Assembly (NCBI GenBank): GCA_934167935.1
Contig: CAKPMH010000004.1
Span: 8,242 to 72,241, forward strand
Origin: an uncultured Bacilli bacterium
GTDB lineage: Bacteria; Bacillota_I; Bacilli_A; RF39; UBA660
Direction: 5' to 3'
DNA: 64,000 bases
Part shown: positions 16,979-26,393 of the stretch, one piece after another
Numbering within the stretch: position 1 is the first letter of the stretch
How the letters are laid out: each line of letters opens with the position of its first letter
Program-made: the position numbers and the translations under genes
Notes under the pieces: model-generated
What the model saw: the letters and a program-made list of their open reading frames with translations, nothing else
The model's database searches: none
Told to the model about the DNA's origin: nothing

Positions 16979-18895
16979 CTATTTCATTTTTATTAATTTT
17001 GAATAATATATTTTATTGTTTGTATCTTTGATTGCAAAAACTGAGTAATAATCATATTCATCATCAAAACTTTGAATTTCAAAATCTATATTTTTTACAT
17101 CAACTTCTACACCTTCATATACACCATTACTGTTCCAATTTGTTTTATAATTACCTTTATCATCTAATATTTTATATTTAAAACTTCCAAAAGCAACTGT
17201 TTTATATTTATTTAAATCAACACTTGTTGAATTAGGCTTTAAATCTTTTTTTGTATTTAAAACGACATTATTTATTTCTATTTTATTTGTTTTTCTATTT
17301 AAAATCAAGTTTATTTTAGCATTATCCATTTTATAATTTTTATAATCAGTAAAATTATTTAAGATAACATTTGTATTATATTTTATGTAATTTTCTTCTG
17401 CTTCACTTTCTATAAGTGTTAAAATATATCCTTTTTTATTTTTACTTTTTTTATCTATTACTTTTAATTGTCTATCTTTTATGTTAGCACTCAATGTATT
17501 TCCATTAAGTTTTGTTTCAGTTCCCATATATATTGGATGATAATAGCCATCTTTATTGTCTCTAAACACAATATAACTTGCTTTTGCAAATCCTCTTTTT
17601 TGTTCTTCTGTAAGTTCTAATTTGAAATCTGCCTCTTTATTATTTTTATCTAATTTTATTTTATTACTATTAAATGAATAAGTAGCGTTTGAATTGCTTT
17701 GTATTTTATAAAATTCATTTATAAAATTATAATATTCTTTTAAATTATTAAAACTACTATAAATTTCTAAAAACATTTTTTTATATTTATCTTGCGCATT
17801 ATAAGGAAAATAGATGCTTATACCTCTTGAATTATTATTAGTTGCCCAATTATATTCTACTATATTTGTTATTTCTTTTAGTACCTTATCAGCGTCTTTT
17901 TCATTTAATGATTTTAAATTATATACTAAATTATATAAATCGACCATGTCATATTCTGAACTATCTGATTGCATATATGCATATTGATATAAATTACTTC
18001 TAATCTTAGCTATTTCATTATAATTACTAACAACATCTATATTTTTAACAAAGTTATTTAATTCATTTGTAAGTTTATTTATTTTAGATAAATTAATTAT
18101 AGAATATGTTGAATAAATATTACTATTTTTTGAATAAACTTGTTTCATTTTATTAATATGTTCTTTATATGATTCAATAAATTTATATCCTACATCGTAT
18201 CCGTTATCCTTGCTATCAATTTTATTTATAAAATTTAGTACACTTGTGAATGATGAACCATATGTTATCTCTTCTGATGCCACTAAATAATTTGAATAAT
18301 TTGATAAAGTATCGGCAACTTCTAAAGTACCATTTAAACATGTTCTAAATATAATTGTTTCAAGTTTATTTGAACTAAATTTTGAATTTTTTAATCCATT
18401 TTTCATTTCATCTAAAGATAAAACATCTTCACTAATTTCATCCATTTCGCTTCCATATATAGCTCCTCCATGGTTCCAAAATACTAGATCATATTTATCC
18501 GTTTTATAATTATCATAAACGTAATCTAAATATTCTTTAAATACATTTTCATCTCCCATGTTTTTGATATTTTGTGTTTTTACTTTTTGAAAACCATTTT
18601 CTTTTAATTCAAAAATAGATGTTTCATCTTCACTAATATATGAATTATTCCATTTAATTGATCCACCAGCTATTAAAACAACTTTTATATTTTTATTATC
18701 CATTAATTTATAATCAATTGAATTTAAATCTGTTGTTGCAAGACTTGATTTACTTTCTAAATCAGCACCAACCATATAAATCATTATTGTTCTAGATATA
18801 TTTTTGCCTTTTTTTAATATATTAAACGTTAAAAAACATGTTATACATATTAAAATAAATATTATTCCAAAAAGTATTTGTTTACTTTTTTTCAT
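16979..18895 (-). CDS. Clostripain-family (C11) cysteine peptidase
   Basis: This C11 peptidase has 638 residues with an N-terminal signal anchor (8-27). The family start (MIYMVGADLESKSSLATTDL), the catalytic His in FWNHGGAIYG and the catalytic Cys in FRTCLNGTLEVAD are present. C11 enzymes typically cut after Arg or Lys and self-activate. The C-terminal 230 residues form strand-rich domains outside the catalytic core. It leads a two-gene unit with the zinc-ribbon protein and is the first host operon right of dif. Confidence 0.87.
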   Translation of the reverse strand: MKKSKQILFGIIFILICITCFLTFNILKKGKNISRTIMIYMVGADLESKSSLATTDLNSIDYKLMDNKNIKVVLIAGGSIKWNNSYISEDETSIFELKENGFQKVKTQNIKNMGDENVFKEYLDYVYDNYKTDKYDLVFWNHGGAIYGSEMDEISEDVLSLDEMKNGLKNSKFSSNKLETIIFRTCLNGTLEVADTLSNYSNYLVASEEITYGSSFTSVLNFINKIDSKDNGYDVGYKFIESYKEHINKMKQVYSKNSNIYSTYSIINLSKINKLTNELNNFVKNIDVVSNYNEIAKIRSNLYQYAYMQSDSSEYDMVDLYNLVYNLKSLNEKDADKVLKEITNIVEYNWATNNNSRGISIYFPYNAQDKYKKMFLEIYSSFNNLKEYYNFINEFYKIQSNSNATYSFNSNKIKLDKNNKEADFKLELTEEQKRGFAKASYIVFRDNKDGYYHPIYMGTETKLNGNTLSANIKDRQLKVIDKKSKNKKGYILTLIESEAEENYIKYNTNVILNNFTDYKNYKMDNAKINLILNRKTNKIEINNVVLNTKKDLKPNSTSVDLNKYKTVAFGSFKYKILDDKGNYKTNWNSNGVYEGVEVDVKNIDFEIQSFDDEYDYYSVFAIKDTNNKIYYSKLIKMK

Positions 18896-19032
18896 TAATA
18901 CACTCTCCTATCTTAAACATTATATCATATAAAAAAATTTTTTTAAATTATTTTTTATTTAATTTTTTTATTTCCATATTTTACCTATTATATTTTTTTA
19001 ATATTTATTTATAATAAAAATGGGTGATAAAA

Positions 19033-19221
19033 ATGAAAAAGAATAAAAAACAATCAAATATTACTGATAAAAGTAATAACAAAATAACTGATTGCAATTC
19101 AAAAAATGTTTCAAATAAATCTAATAATAAAGTAACAGATAAAGAAAACATTGGCTTTACAAATGATTCTAAATCTTTTAAATTAGATGATAATGATGAT
19201 CATTCTTTTGAACTTAGATAA
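19033..19221 (+). CDS. Small hydrophilic repeat protein, 62 aa
   Basis: The protein is highly charged and Asn/Lys/Asp-rich with loose KSNNK(I/V)TD repeats and no hydrophobic core, so it is probably disordered. The ATG at 19033 with GGGTG upstream is chosen over the GTG nine bases earlier. It is one of very few plus-strand genes right of dif and ends at a bidirectional terminator. Size and composition would suit a spore-associated protein, but nothing in the sequence proves this. Confidence 0.5.
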   Translation: MKKNKKQSNITDKSNNKITDCNSKNVSNKSNNKVTDKENIGFTNDSKSFKLDDNDDHSFELR

Positions 19222-19224
19222 CCC

Positions 19225-19249
19225 AAAAAAGAGATTTATTCTCTTTTTT
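19225..19249. terminator. Bidirectional terminator
   Basis: AAAAAAGAGA pairs with TCTCTTTTTT around a five-base loop, between the 62-aa gene and the ZIP gene. Confidence 0.78.
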
Positions 19250-19253
19250 ATTT

Positions 19254-19994
19254 TTAAAATAGGATTTTACTTATAATTACAAATAATATTCCAAATATAA
19301 AAAATATTTTTGTTAATTTATTTTTATAGCTTAATGATTCTTTTAATAGTTCAAATAAAGAAATATGCATCATAATACCAGCTATAATAGAAAACAAGGT
19401 TCCCATTACAAAATTATTTATATAAGGTTTTAAAAATATATATGTTATTATTGCACCAAATATTTCTGATAAGCCAGATATAAATGTATATAAAATAGCT
19501 TTAAATTTGCTATTTGTCGAATAATAAATAGGTACTGCTATACTTATACCTTCTGGTATATTATGGAGTGCTATGGCTATTGTAAGTGATATTCCAAGAC
19601 TTATATTAGTATTACCTGCCATAAATGTTGCCATACCTTCTGGTATATTATGCATTATAATAGCAAGCATTGATATTAACCCTACTTTATATAAATTATC
19701 TTCTTTTTCTGGTATATATTTTTTAATATAAAATGATAGTATTATTCCTATATTTATATTTATTAAAATAATTACAATAAGAGGAAATGTTTTAAAAATA
19801 TTTTTAAAACAATTATATGATTCTGGTATTAAATCTGTTATAGATATAAATAACATTACTGATGATGCGAATGCTAATGAAGATATTATTATTTTTTCTT
19901 TATTGTTATTTTTTATAAATATTACAATGCTTCCTATTAGTGTAGAAAGTCCTGCTATTATAGTAAGTAAAAATGAAAATAAAGTTGAATTCAT
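19254..19994 (-). CDS. zupT: ZIP-family metal transporter (ZupT-like)
   Basis: ZIP proteins import Zn2+ and sometimes Fe2+ or Mn2+. The protein has eight predicted spans in 246 residues. The two metal-binding signatures are HNIPEGMATFMAG in span IV and ALHNIPEGISIAVPIYY in span V. The loop between spans III and IV is short and lacks a His cluster. It is a single gene with a terminator after it, and no Zur-type box is visible upstream. Confidence 0.88.
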   Translation of the reverse strand: MNSTLFSFLLTIIAGLSTLIGSIVIFIKNNNKEKIIISSLAFASSVMLFISITDLIPESYNCFKNIFKTFPLIVIILININIGIILSFYIKKYIPEKEDNLYKVGLISMLAIIMHNIPEGMATFMAGNTNISLGISLTIAIALHNIPEGISIAVPIYYSTNSKFKAILYTFISGLSEIFGAIITYIFLKPYINNFVMGTLFSIIAGIMMHISLFELLKESLSYKNKLTKIFFIFGILFVIISKILF

Positions 19995-20037
19995 AAAGTC
20001 ACCTATTTAAATATATGAAAAAAATATTAGAATTTAT

Positions 20038-21174
20038 CTAATATTTACTATCAATTCCTAAATATTCTTCTAGTGTGATCCAATTACCATTATTATAAAG
20101 TTTACTTGCTATATCGGTTCCTACATATCTTATATGCCATGGTTCATATATATAGCCTGTTATATCTTCTTTTCCTTTTGGATATCTTATGATAAATCCA
20201 TATTTATAGCAATTTTCATTTAACCATTTACCTTCTTTGGTATTAATAAATGATTGTTCTAGACTATTTATATCTGCTGCTAAGCCTGTTTGATGTTCTG
20301 AATGACCTGCACGTGCTGAATATGTATCTGCAGCTGTTTTGCCATCTTTTTTTACATAATTATTGTATAATGATAATTGTGTATTGTATGATCTAAAACC
20401 ACTTCTAATATTTAAATTAATATTAGCATTTTTAGCAGCATCTTTCATTTTATTAAAATTGTTTGTAAATGTACTTAAAAGACCTCCTGGATTATAATTT
20501 TTTGGAAGACCATAGGTTTTATTTGCTATTAAGATTCCATTAATATAATATATTCCATTTTTCTTTTCTATTTTATATCCTTTAGTTGTTGTACCTAGTG
20601 CTTTATTTTCGTTTGTAGTGTTATTTTTTTCTTTTTCCTTTACTATAAGCTTAAACTCCTTTTCTGTTTTATTGTTACTTTTATCGGTTGCTATATATTT
20701 TAATTTATATTCCCCAATCTTATTAACATTGTATGTTCCTTCTACTTTAATTTCTACTTTATCATGACTATTATCATTAACTTTTATGTCTTTTAATAAA
20801 TTAACACTATTTCCTTTATATATTGTTATATCTTTGACTAAATCAATAGTTGGAGCTGTTTTATCAATAACATTTAGTACTACAGTTATCTCTTTTTTAT
20901 TAAATTTAAATGTTCCTTTATATGTTCCTGCATAATATATTTTATCCTTATCAATAGTCATTTTCTTCCATTTAATAGAAATATTTTTAACTTTATATAA
21001 GTCATTTTTATCAACGTAATCATCTATTTTTGGTACTTTATCACCAACACTAATAGTTATTTCTTTTTTATATTTTAGTTTATTTTGTTCATTTTCATAT
21101 TGTATTTTTAAAAAACAGGCAATTATTATTAATAATAATGCTAATAAAATAAATAATATTTTAACTTTTTTCAT
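20038..21174 (-). CDS. Membrane-anchored D,D-carboxypeptidase (M15B/VanY type) with Ig-like domains
   Basis: Residues 1-25 form a signal anchor. Two Ig-like modules follow (about 40-105 and 108-180; the second, starting TAPTIDLVKDITIY, is DUF5011-like). The C-terminal 170 residues are an M15B peptidase with Zn ligands in SARAGHSEHQTGLAADI and EPWHIRYVG. It should trim D-Ala-D-Ala from peptidoglycan stems outside the membrane. No VanRS-like genes are adjacent, so it is a housekeeping enzyme rather than a resistance gene. Confidence 0.88.
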   Translation of the reverse strand: MKKVKILFILLALLLIIIACFLKIQYENEQNKLKYKKEITISVGDKVPKIDDYVDKNDLYKVKNISIKWKKMTIDKDKIYYAGTYKGTFKFNKKEITVVLNVIDKTAPTIDLVKDITIYKGNSVNLLKDIKVNDNSHDKVEIKVEGTYNVNKIGEYKLKYIATDKSNNKTEKEFKLIVKEKEKNNTTNENKALGTTTKGYKIEKKNGIYYINGILIANKTYGLPKNYNPGGLLSTFTNNFNKMKDAAKNANINLNIRSGFRSYNTQLSLYNNYVKKDGKTAADTYSARAGHSEHQTGLAADINSLEQSFINTKEGKWLNENCYKYGFIIRYPKGKEDITGYIYEPWHIRYVGTDIASKLYNNGNWITLEEYLGIDSKY

Positions 21175-21231
21175 ATATATACACCTACTATCTTTAGGTA
21201 TTATACAATATTTTTTAAAAAAATTAAATAC

Positions 21232-21669
21232 TTATTTTAAACTTTCTTTTATAATCCATGATTCTTTTTCAAAAAAATTTAAGTTATTATTTAAAATATT
21301 TAATGTATAATAATCATTTTGTTTTGTATAATAATTTATTAAATCAATTGTATAGTCTTTTAAAAAGCTTATATCATTATCTAAAACTTCCATTACTTGT
21401 AATCCTGTATAGCTCATACTTTTCATTGATTTTATACTGGATATTTCTTCTATTTTTAATAAATTCATTGTTGGATATCCACCTAACATTTTTATTCTCT
21501 CTCCTACACTATCATAAAAAGAAGCTATTTTATTATAATATTCTTCTAATTTTTTATGTATACTTAAAAAACTACTTCCTTCTACATTGAAATGCATATT
21601 ATATAAATTATTATTAAACACTTTTAAATTTGCCATATATTCATTTAATATTTCAATATTTTCATTCAT
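21232..21669 (-). CDS. dps: Dps/ferritin-like protein
   Basis: The 145 residues fit a Dps four-helix subunit. The ferroxidase region reads NMHFNVEG (usual form HWxVxG, so the aromatic after His is Phe here) and FYDSVGERIKMLGG. Dps shells oxidise and store iron and protect DNA from peroxide. The gene stands alone between the M15 peptidase and deoB. A PerR link is plausible given perR in this window, but I see no clear box in its short leader. Confidence 0.82.
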   Translation of the reverse strand: MNENIEILNEYMANLKVFNNNLYNMHFNVEGSSFLSIHKKLEEYYNKIASFYDSVGERIKMLGGYPTMNLLKIEEISSIKSMKSMSYTGLQVMEVLDNDISFLKDYTIDLINYYTKQNDYYTLNILNNNLNFFEKESWIIKESLK

Positions 21670-21728
21670 TTAAATCACCTAGTTTATATTATGAAAAAAA
21701 TTAATTTAGGCAACAAAAAATAGTATTT

Positions 21729-22880
21729 TTATACTATTTCTTTATATATATTTTCCATATTATTATTTAAATTAAAGTTTTCTAATATTGTATAACCTAT
21801 ATTATAAAAACCTTCTAAATTTTCAAGACGTTTACTATTTTTAATATTTTTATGGTAAAAAATTATTGGTGTATTTTCTCTTGTATGATCTGTTCCTTTA
21901 TAGGTTGGATCGTTGCCATGATCAGCTGTTATAATAAGTAAATCATCATCATGTAATTTTTCTATTATTTTTGGAATATAATTATCAAATTCTTTTAATG
22001 CATTTGCATATCCCACAGGATTTCTTCTATGGCCATATTTTGAATCATAGTCATTTAAATTAGCAAAGCATAGTCCTGTAAATTCATTTTCTTCTTCTTC
22101 TAATATTTTATTTATTCCATCTAAATTATCCTTAGTTTTGGTACTTTTTGTAATACCGCAATTATTAAATACATCTGATATTTTTCCTATTGCTCTTACT
22201 TCATAATTATTATTTTTAAGTATATCTAAAACTGTTTCATGAGCTGGATTTAAAGCGTAATCATGTCTATTTGGTGTCCTCTCAAAATTACCATTGCTTC
22301 CTATATAAGGACGAGCTATGATTCTTCCAACTTTCCATTCATCTTTTAAAGTAATTTCTCTTACCTTTTTACATATATCATATAATTCAGTAAGTGGAAT
22401 AACATCTTCATGTGCGGCTATTTGAAGAACTGAATCTGCTGATGTATAAACAATTAATTCTCCTGTTTTCATTTGTCTATCTCCAAGTTCTTTTATAATT
22501 TCTGTTCCACTTGCTGCACAATTTCCAATTACTTTTCTACCACTTATTTTTTCTATTTCATCTATTAATTCTTTAGGGAAACCATTTAAAAATGTTTTGA
22601 ATGGTTTTATTGTAACTACGCCCATCATCTCTAAGTGTCCAGTTAGTGTATCTTTACCATTACTTTTTTCTATTCCTTTTGTATAATATGATATTGTATT
22701 ATCTGCTTCATTATTTGCTAAATTAAAAAATCCTAATTTTCTTAAATTTGGGTATTCTTCTTTTATACTACTTGTTGCATGCATAAATGTATTTGTTCCC
22801 AAATCATCATATTTATCTGCGTCTTTTGCAGCTCCAACTCCTACAGAATCTAATACTATTAAAAATACTCTTTTAAACAT
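21729..22880 (-). CDS. deoB: Phosphopentomutase
   Basis: DeoB interconverts (deoxy)ribose 1- and 5-phosphates in nucleoside salvage. Alkaline-phosphatase-superfamily metal motifs are visible: the N-terminal FLIVLDSVGVG with Asp, TLTGHLEMMG carrying the phospho-acceptor Thr, and the C-terminal ITADHGNDPTYKGTDHTRE. The ATG at 22880 is correct (AGGAGG seven bases upstream); a start two codons earlier would overlap that site. In Bacillus, deoB follows xerD; here one large unknown gene separates them. Confidence 0.95.
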   Translation of the reverse strand: MFKRVFLIVLDSVGVGAAKDADKYDDLGTNTFMHATSSIKEEYPNLRKLGFFNLANNEADNTISYYTKGIEKSNGKDTLTGHLEMMGVVTIKPFKTFLNGFPKELIDEIEKISGRKVIGNCAASGTEIIKELGDRQMKTGELIVYTSADSVLQIAAHEDVIPLTELYDICKKVREITLKDEWKVGRIIARPYIGSNGNFERTPNRHDYALNPAHETVLDILKNNNYEVRAIGKISDVFNNCGITKSTKTKDNLDGINKILEEEENEFTGLCFANLNDYDSKYGHRRNPVGYANALKEFDNYIPKIIEKLHDDDLLIITADHGNDPTYKGTDHTRENTPIIFYHKNIKNSKRLENLEGFYNIGYTILENFNLNNNMENIYKEIV

Positions 22881-22891
22881 AATCATTCCTC

Positions 22892-25423
22892 CTATTTTGT
22901 CTTACTTGTTTCTTTTTCTAATTCTGTTATTATTTGATAAATTGATTTTACTTTTTGTAATTCTATTAAATACTCATTTTTTGCCCTTGAATCATATGGC
23001 AATACAGCACTTTTTATTTCTAAATCATCTGAAAGAGCCAAATACCAATCATCATTGCAAACTATATATTTATATTCATCAACATTAATATAATTATAAT
23101 TTTCCTTCATAAATTGTTTTTCTATATCCCTACATTTTTTAAAATCAATACTTCTATATTCTATTTCATTTATTTTTTGCTCTATTAATACTTTATTTTC
23201 ACTTTGATCTTTTGAATAAACATATTTTTTACTTCTTGCATTTTCAAATGTTATTTTAGGTATATATTCTTCTTTTTTAGAATAATCCCCTATTATTACA
23301 TAATTTTCTATATCGTTTTTTAATATATCACAATAAAATGGTTCTCCAATAATTGGTGATTTATCAATTATTATTTCATTATAACCACCTTTTATATAAT
23401 TATGGAGATTTGATAATGTACAGAATTCAATTTTTTCTTCATCACTACTCTTTTTTATTATGTCACTATAACATTTTTTTATAGCATCTATTATATATGG
23501 AATTTTTTCTTTACTTATATCACTTGGATCAATTCCGTTTCCGTATATTCCGTTACCATTTCTAATAATTGGACAAATATAAAAATTGTTATCTAAATCC
23601 CATATTCCAATTACATCTGCATATATGCTTGTTAGCGCGTAATTATAAAATTCATTACCTAATCCACCTGGTTTAAAGCAACAATCAGTTTCAATACCAC
23701 ATGTTAAAAGTTCTTTGTCATTTTTATCAAGTATTTTATATCTATACTTATATTTTGTTTCTCCTTTTACTTTTGGAATTGTTGATCTTACTTTTTTTCT
23801 TGATTCTCTATATGTTTTTTTAAATGAATTTAAAACTTCTTCTTCACTTTCTACTATTCTAAATTTCTTTGAAAGCATTATTTTTGATATTGTCTGAAGT
23901 GGTATATCAAGTTCATCATAATTTAATTTATATTTAAATGATTTATATATATCTAGCATATCTAACATTGAATTTTTTGCTTTTAAATTGCTTGTTTTTT
24001 TTATAATTTGTATTTTATAATAATTATTAATTATATTTATTAGTTCATTATTATAATCTCCTGCTTGCCTATTAAAAATCATTCTAAGTAGTGCTTTATT
24101 TGTTCTATCAGCTTTTTCATTATCAAGCAAAAATTTTTTTAAATTTTCATCCATATATACATTGTTATTTTGATCAAATTTTGTATTTATTAAGTCATAT
24201 TTTCCAAATAATTTAAATAATTCTTCACATGAAACTGGATTTCTCTCTTTAAAATTATTTGTTATATAATCTTCAATAAATATTTCTTTCAATTTTTCTT
24301 CTCTTGTTAATATTTCTTTTTTTATTGTTTCATTAAAATAAGTAATCAGTCTATTATCATTTTTATATAAAGTATAATTTTCTTTTAAACTTTGAAACAA
24401 ATTTTTAATATAAATTGTATCACTATTTGAAGATATTTTTTTTACGATATTTAATTCATTGCTTTGAACTGATTTTTTTAATTTTTCTATTAATTCATAG
24501 TTATAAAACTCATCTGGATGACTTAGTCTATATGCTCTTCTATCAGAAGTAAATTTAAATAAAGCTGCTTCATTAATGCTTGATTCTGTTGTATAAGTAA
24601 ATTTATCATTGATTACTTTAAGAGCATTATCAAGTCCAAATAGTGAGTATAATTTAATTGAAGTTATAAATAATATAGAATTATCTACATTGCCTTTATT
24701 TTTTAATTCATTAATTATTCTTATTATATGTTCTTTTTTCAATTTTTCCAATATCTCATTAGTTATGCCATATTCTTTTTCTAAAACATTTTCTGTTATA
24801 TTTTTATTAATAAAAAGGCCATATTTGTTATATATGTATAATTGTTTTTCAGTTTCTATTCTACATAATTCAAATATATTTGTTTTTCTATTTATAAAAT
24901 TAAGAGCTATGTTATTTAATTTTCTTTCTTCCGTTATATTAAATTTTTTTATTAAATATTTTTCTATTTTTTCTTTATTTTTATTTATATATATTTCTTT
25001 TATATTTTTTATTAAATTATTATTTGTATTTACATCATTATTATAAACATATTCATTTGTTTTCTTTATAAATTCTTGATATATTTTTTCATTCATTGAT
25101 TTTAATATACTAAAATATTCTTGTTCGTTTAGGTTTAAAAATGCACTTGTTTTTTCAATTATTTTTCTTTGAATATTTATATCAAATATATTAAATTTTG
25201 ATTTTTGAGTTGTTGAAATTTTAAGTAATCTAGATACCAATTTATTATTTGACATAAATATATTTTTAATTTCATTATCTGTTTTATTAAATGTACAAAT
25301 AATTATAGAATCACTAGCATTTAAAAATTCACTTGATAGTATTATCTTTTTTATTTCATCATTATTTAAAGTTTCTAATTTTTTTATATAACTAGGTATA
25401 TCTAATTTTAAAATTTCTTCCAT
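22892..25423 (-). CDS. Large protein of unknown function with a Cys-rich module, 843 aa
   Basis: I do not recognise this protein. It is cytoplasmic, with no signal or membrane span. The first 400 residues look helical and Lys/Asn-rich. The region around residues 560-620 looks more ordered and conserved: KYKYRYKILDKNDKELLTCG, then IETDCCFKPGGLGNEFYNYA and an ICPIIRNGNGIYGNGIDP stretch, with paired Cys that suggest metal binding or catalysis. It sits between xerD (eight codon-free bases) and deoB in what looks like one operon. Its composition matches the host. Confidence 0.65.
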   Translation of the reverse strand: MEEILKLDIPSYIKKLETLNNDEIKKIILSSEFLNASDSIIICTFNKTDNEIKNIFMSNNKLVSRLLKISTTQKSKFNIFDINIQRKIIEKTSAFLNLNEQEYFSILKSMNEKIYQEFIKKTNEYVYNNDVNTNNNLIKNIKEIYINKNKEKIEKYLIKKFNITEERKLNNIALNFINRKTNIFELCRIETEKQLYIYNKYGLFINKNITENVLEKEYGITNEILEKLKKEHIIRIINELKNKGNVDNSILFITSIKLYSLFGLDNALKVINDKFTYTTESSINEAALFKFTSDRRAYRLSHPDEFYNYELIEKLKKSVQSNELNIVKKISSNSDTIYIKNLFQSLKENYTLYKNDNRLITYFNETIKKEILTREEKLKEIFIEDYITNNFKERNPVSCEELFKLFGKYDLINTKFDQNNNVYMDENLKKFLLDNEKADRTNKALLRMIFNRQAGDYNNELINIINNYYKIQIIKKTSNLKAKNSMLDMLDIYKSFKYKLNYDELDIPLQTISKIMLSKKFRIVESEEEVLNSFKKTYRESRKKVRSTIPKVKGETKYKYRYKILDKNDKELLTCGIETDCCFKPGGLGNEFYNYALTSIYADVIGIWDLDNNFYICPIIRNGNGIYGNGIDPSDISKEKIPYIIDAIKKCYSDIIKKSSDEEKIEFCTLSNLHNYIKGGYNEIIIDKSPIIGEPFYCDILKNDIENYVIIGDYSKKEEYIPKITFENARSKKYVYSKDQSENKVLIEQKINEIEYRSIDFKKCRDIEKQFMKENYNYINVDEYKYIVCNDDWYLALSDDLEIKSAVLPYDSRAKNEYLIELQKVKSIYQIITELEKETSKTK

Positions 25424-25433
25424 AAATATTCTC

Positions 25434-26294
25434 CTAACTATGTGGGTGAAAATTATAATTTTCTTCTATAAATTTATTTGATACATTTGTATATATTTGT
25501 GTTGTTGAAAGGCTTGAATGACCTAAAAGTTCTTGTATTATTCTTAAATCTGCTCCATTTTCTAACATATGTGTTGCAAAACTGTGTCTTAATGTATGTG
25601 GTGAAAATTCTGTTTTGATATTTTTTTCTTTAGCTATTTTTTTTACTATTTTAAAAAATGCTTGTCTTGTCATAATAGTTCCTCTACTATTTAAAAATAG
25701 GTAATCTGTATTTTTTCTTATGAAATATGTTCTATAGTTATCTATATATATTTTTAAATATTTAAGTGCAATATCACCTACTGGAATAATTCTTTCTTTT
25801 GAACCTTTTCCCATTACTTTTAATGTACAATTATTTATATTTAAATCATGTGTTTTTATGTTTATGAGTTCTGATATTCTTATTCCTGTTGAATACATTA
25901 ATTCTAGCATTGCTTTATTTCTATAATCATATTTAGTATTTAATTTAATATTTAATATTTTATCTACTTCTTCTATCGATAACACTTTAGGTAATGTTTT
26001 TCTTAATTTAGGTTGTGATATTGATAATACTGGATTATTTTTAATTATATTTTCTATTTCTAGATACTTATAAAATCCTCTAAATGTTGTTATAAAATGT
26101 GATAATGTTTTAGAATTTTTATCTTTGTTTTTTTCTAAAAATTTTAAAATATCATCTTTATTTAAATAAATTATATTTTTATTATTACTAAATAAATATA
26201 ATTCTTTTAAATCATTTTTATATGAAGCAATTGTATTACTACTATATTTCTTTTCAATAAGTAAATATTTTAAATATTCTTCTATATATTCCAT
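25434..26294 (-). CDS. xerD: Tyrosine recombinase XerD/XerC
   Basis: The protein has 286 residues: an N-terminal SAM-like DNA-binding half (1-90) and a catalytic half with the first Arg in STGIRISELINI, Lys in VMGKGSKERIIP, HTLRHSFATHMLENG, GHSSLSTTQIYTNVS with the final His and the nucleophile Tyr. It should act at dif, 10 kb away, and would also be the enzyme exploited by the prophage. The deoB neighbourhood matches Bacillus xerD rather than codV/xerC. No second Xer is in the window. Confidence 0.92.
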   Translation of the reverse strand: MEYIEEYLKYLLIEKKYSSNTIASYKNDLKELYLFSNNKNIIYLNKDDILKFLEKNKDKNSKTLSHFITTFRGFYKYLEIENIIKNNPVLSISQPKLRKTLPKVLSIEEVDKILNIKLNTKYDYRNKAMLELMYSTGIRISELINIKTHDLNINNCTLKVMGKGSKERIIPVGDIALKYLKIYIDNYRTYFIRKNTDYLFLNSRGTIMTRQAFFKIVKKIAKEKNIKTEFSPHTLRHSFATHMLENGADLRIIQELLGHSSLSTTQIYTNVSNKFIEENYNFHPHS

Positions 26295-26345
26295 ATTATC
26301 TACCCCTTTAATTATATCAAATTATTGATTATTTTTTAAGTAATT

Positions 26346-26376
26346 TTGACATTATTAATTAAAAATATGTTAAAAT
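26346..26376 (+). promoter_or_regulatory. Promoter of rarA
   Basis: TTGACA (26346-26351) and an extended -10, TG-T-TAAAAT (26368-26376). The spacer to TAAAAT is 19 bases, so the extended -10 probably carries the weight. Confidence 0.5.
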
Positions 26377-26393
26377 GTGTATAGGTGATTTAA

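Noticed and set aside
24609..25046. 145-aa plus-strand ORF inside the 843-aa gene
   Set aside because: Hydrophobic Phe/Ser/Leu-rich shadow of an AT-rich minus-strand gene; no ribosome site.
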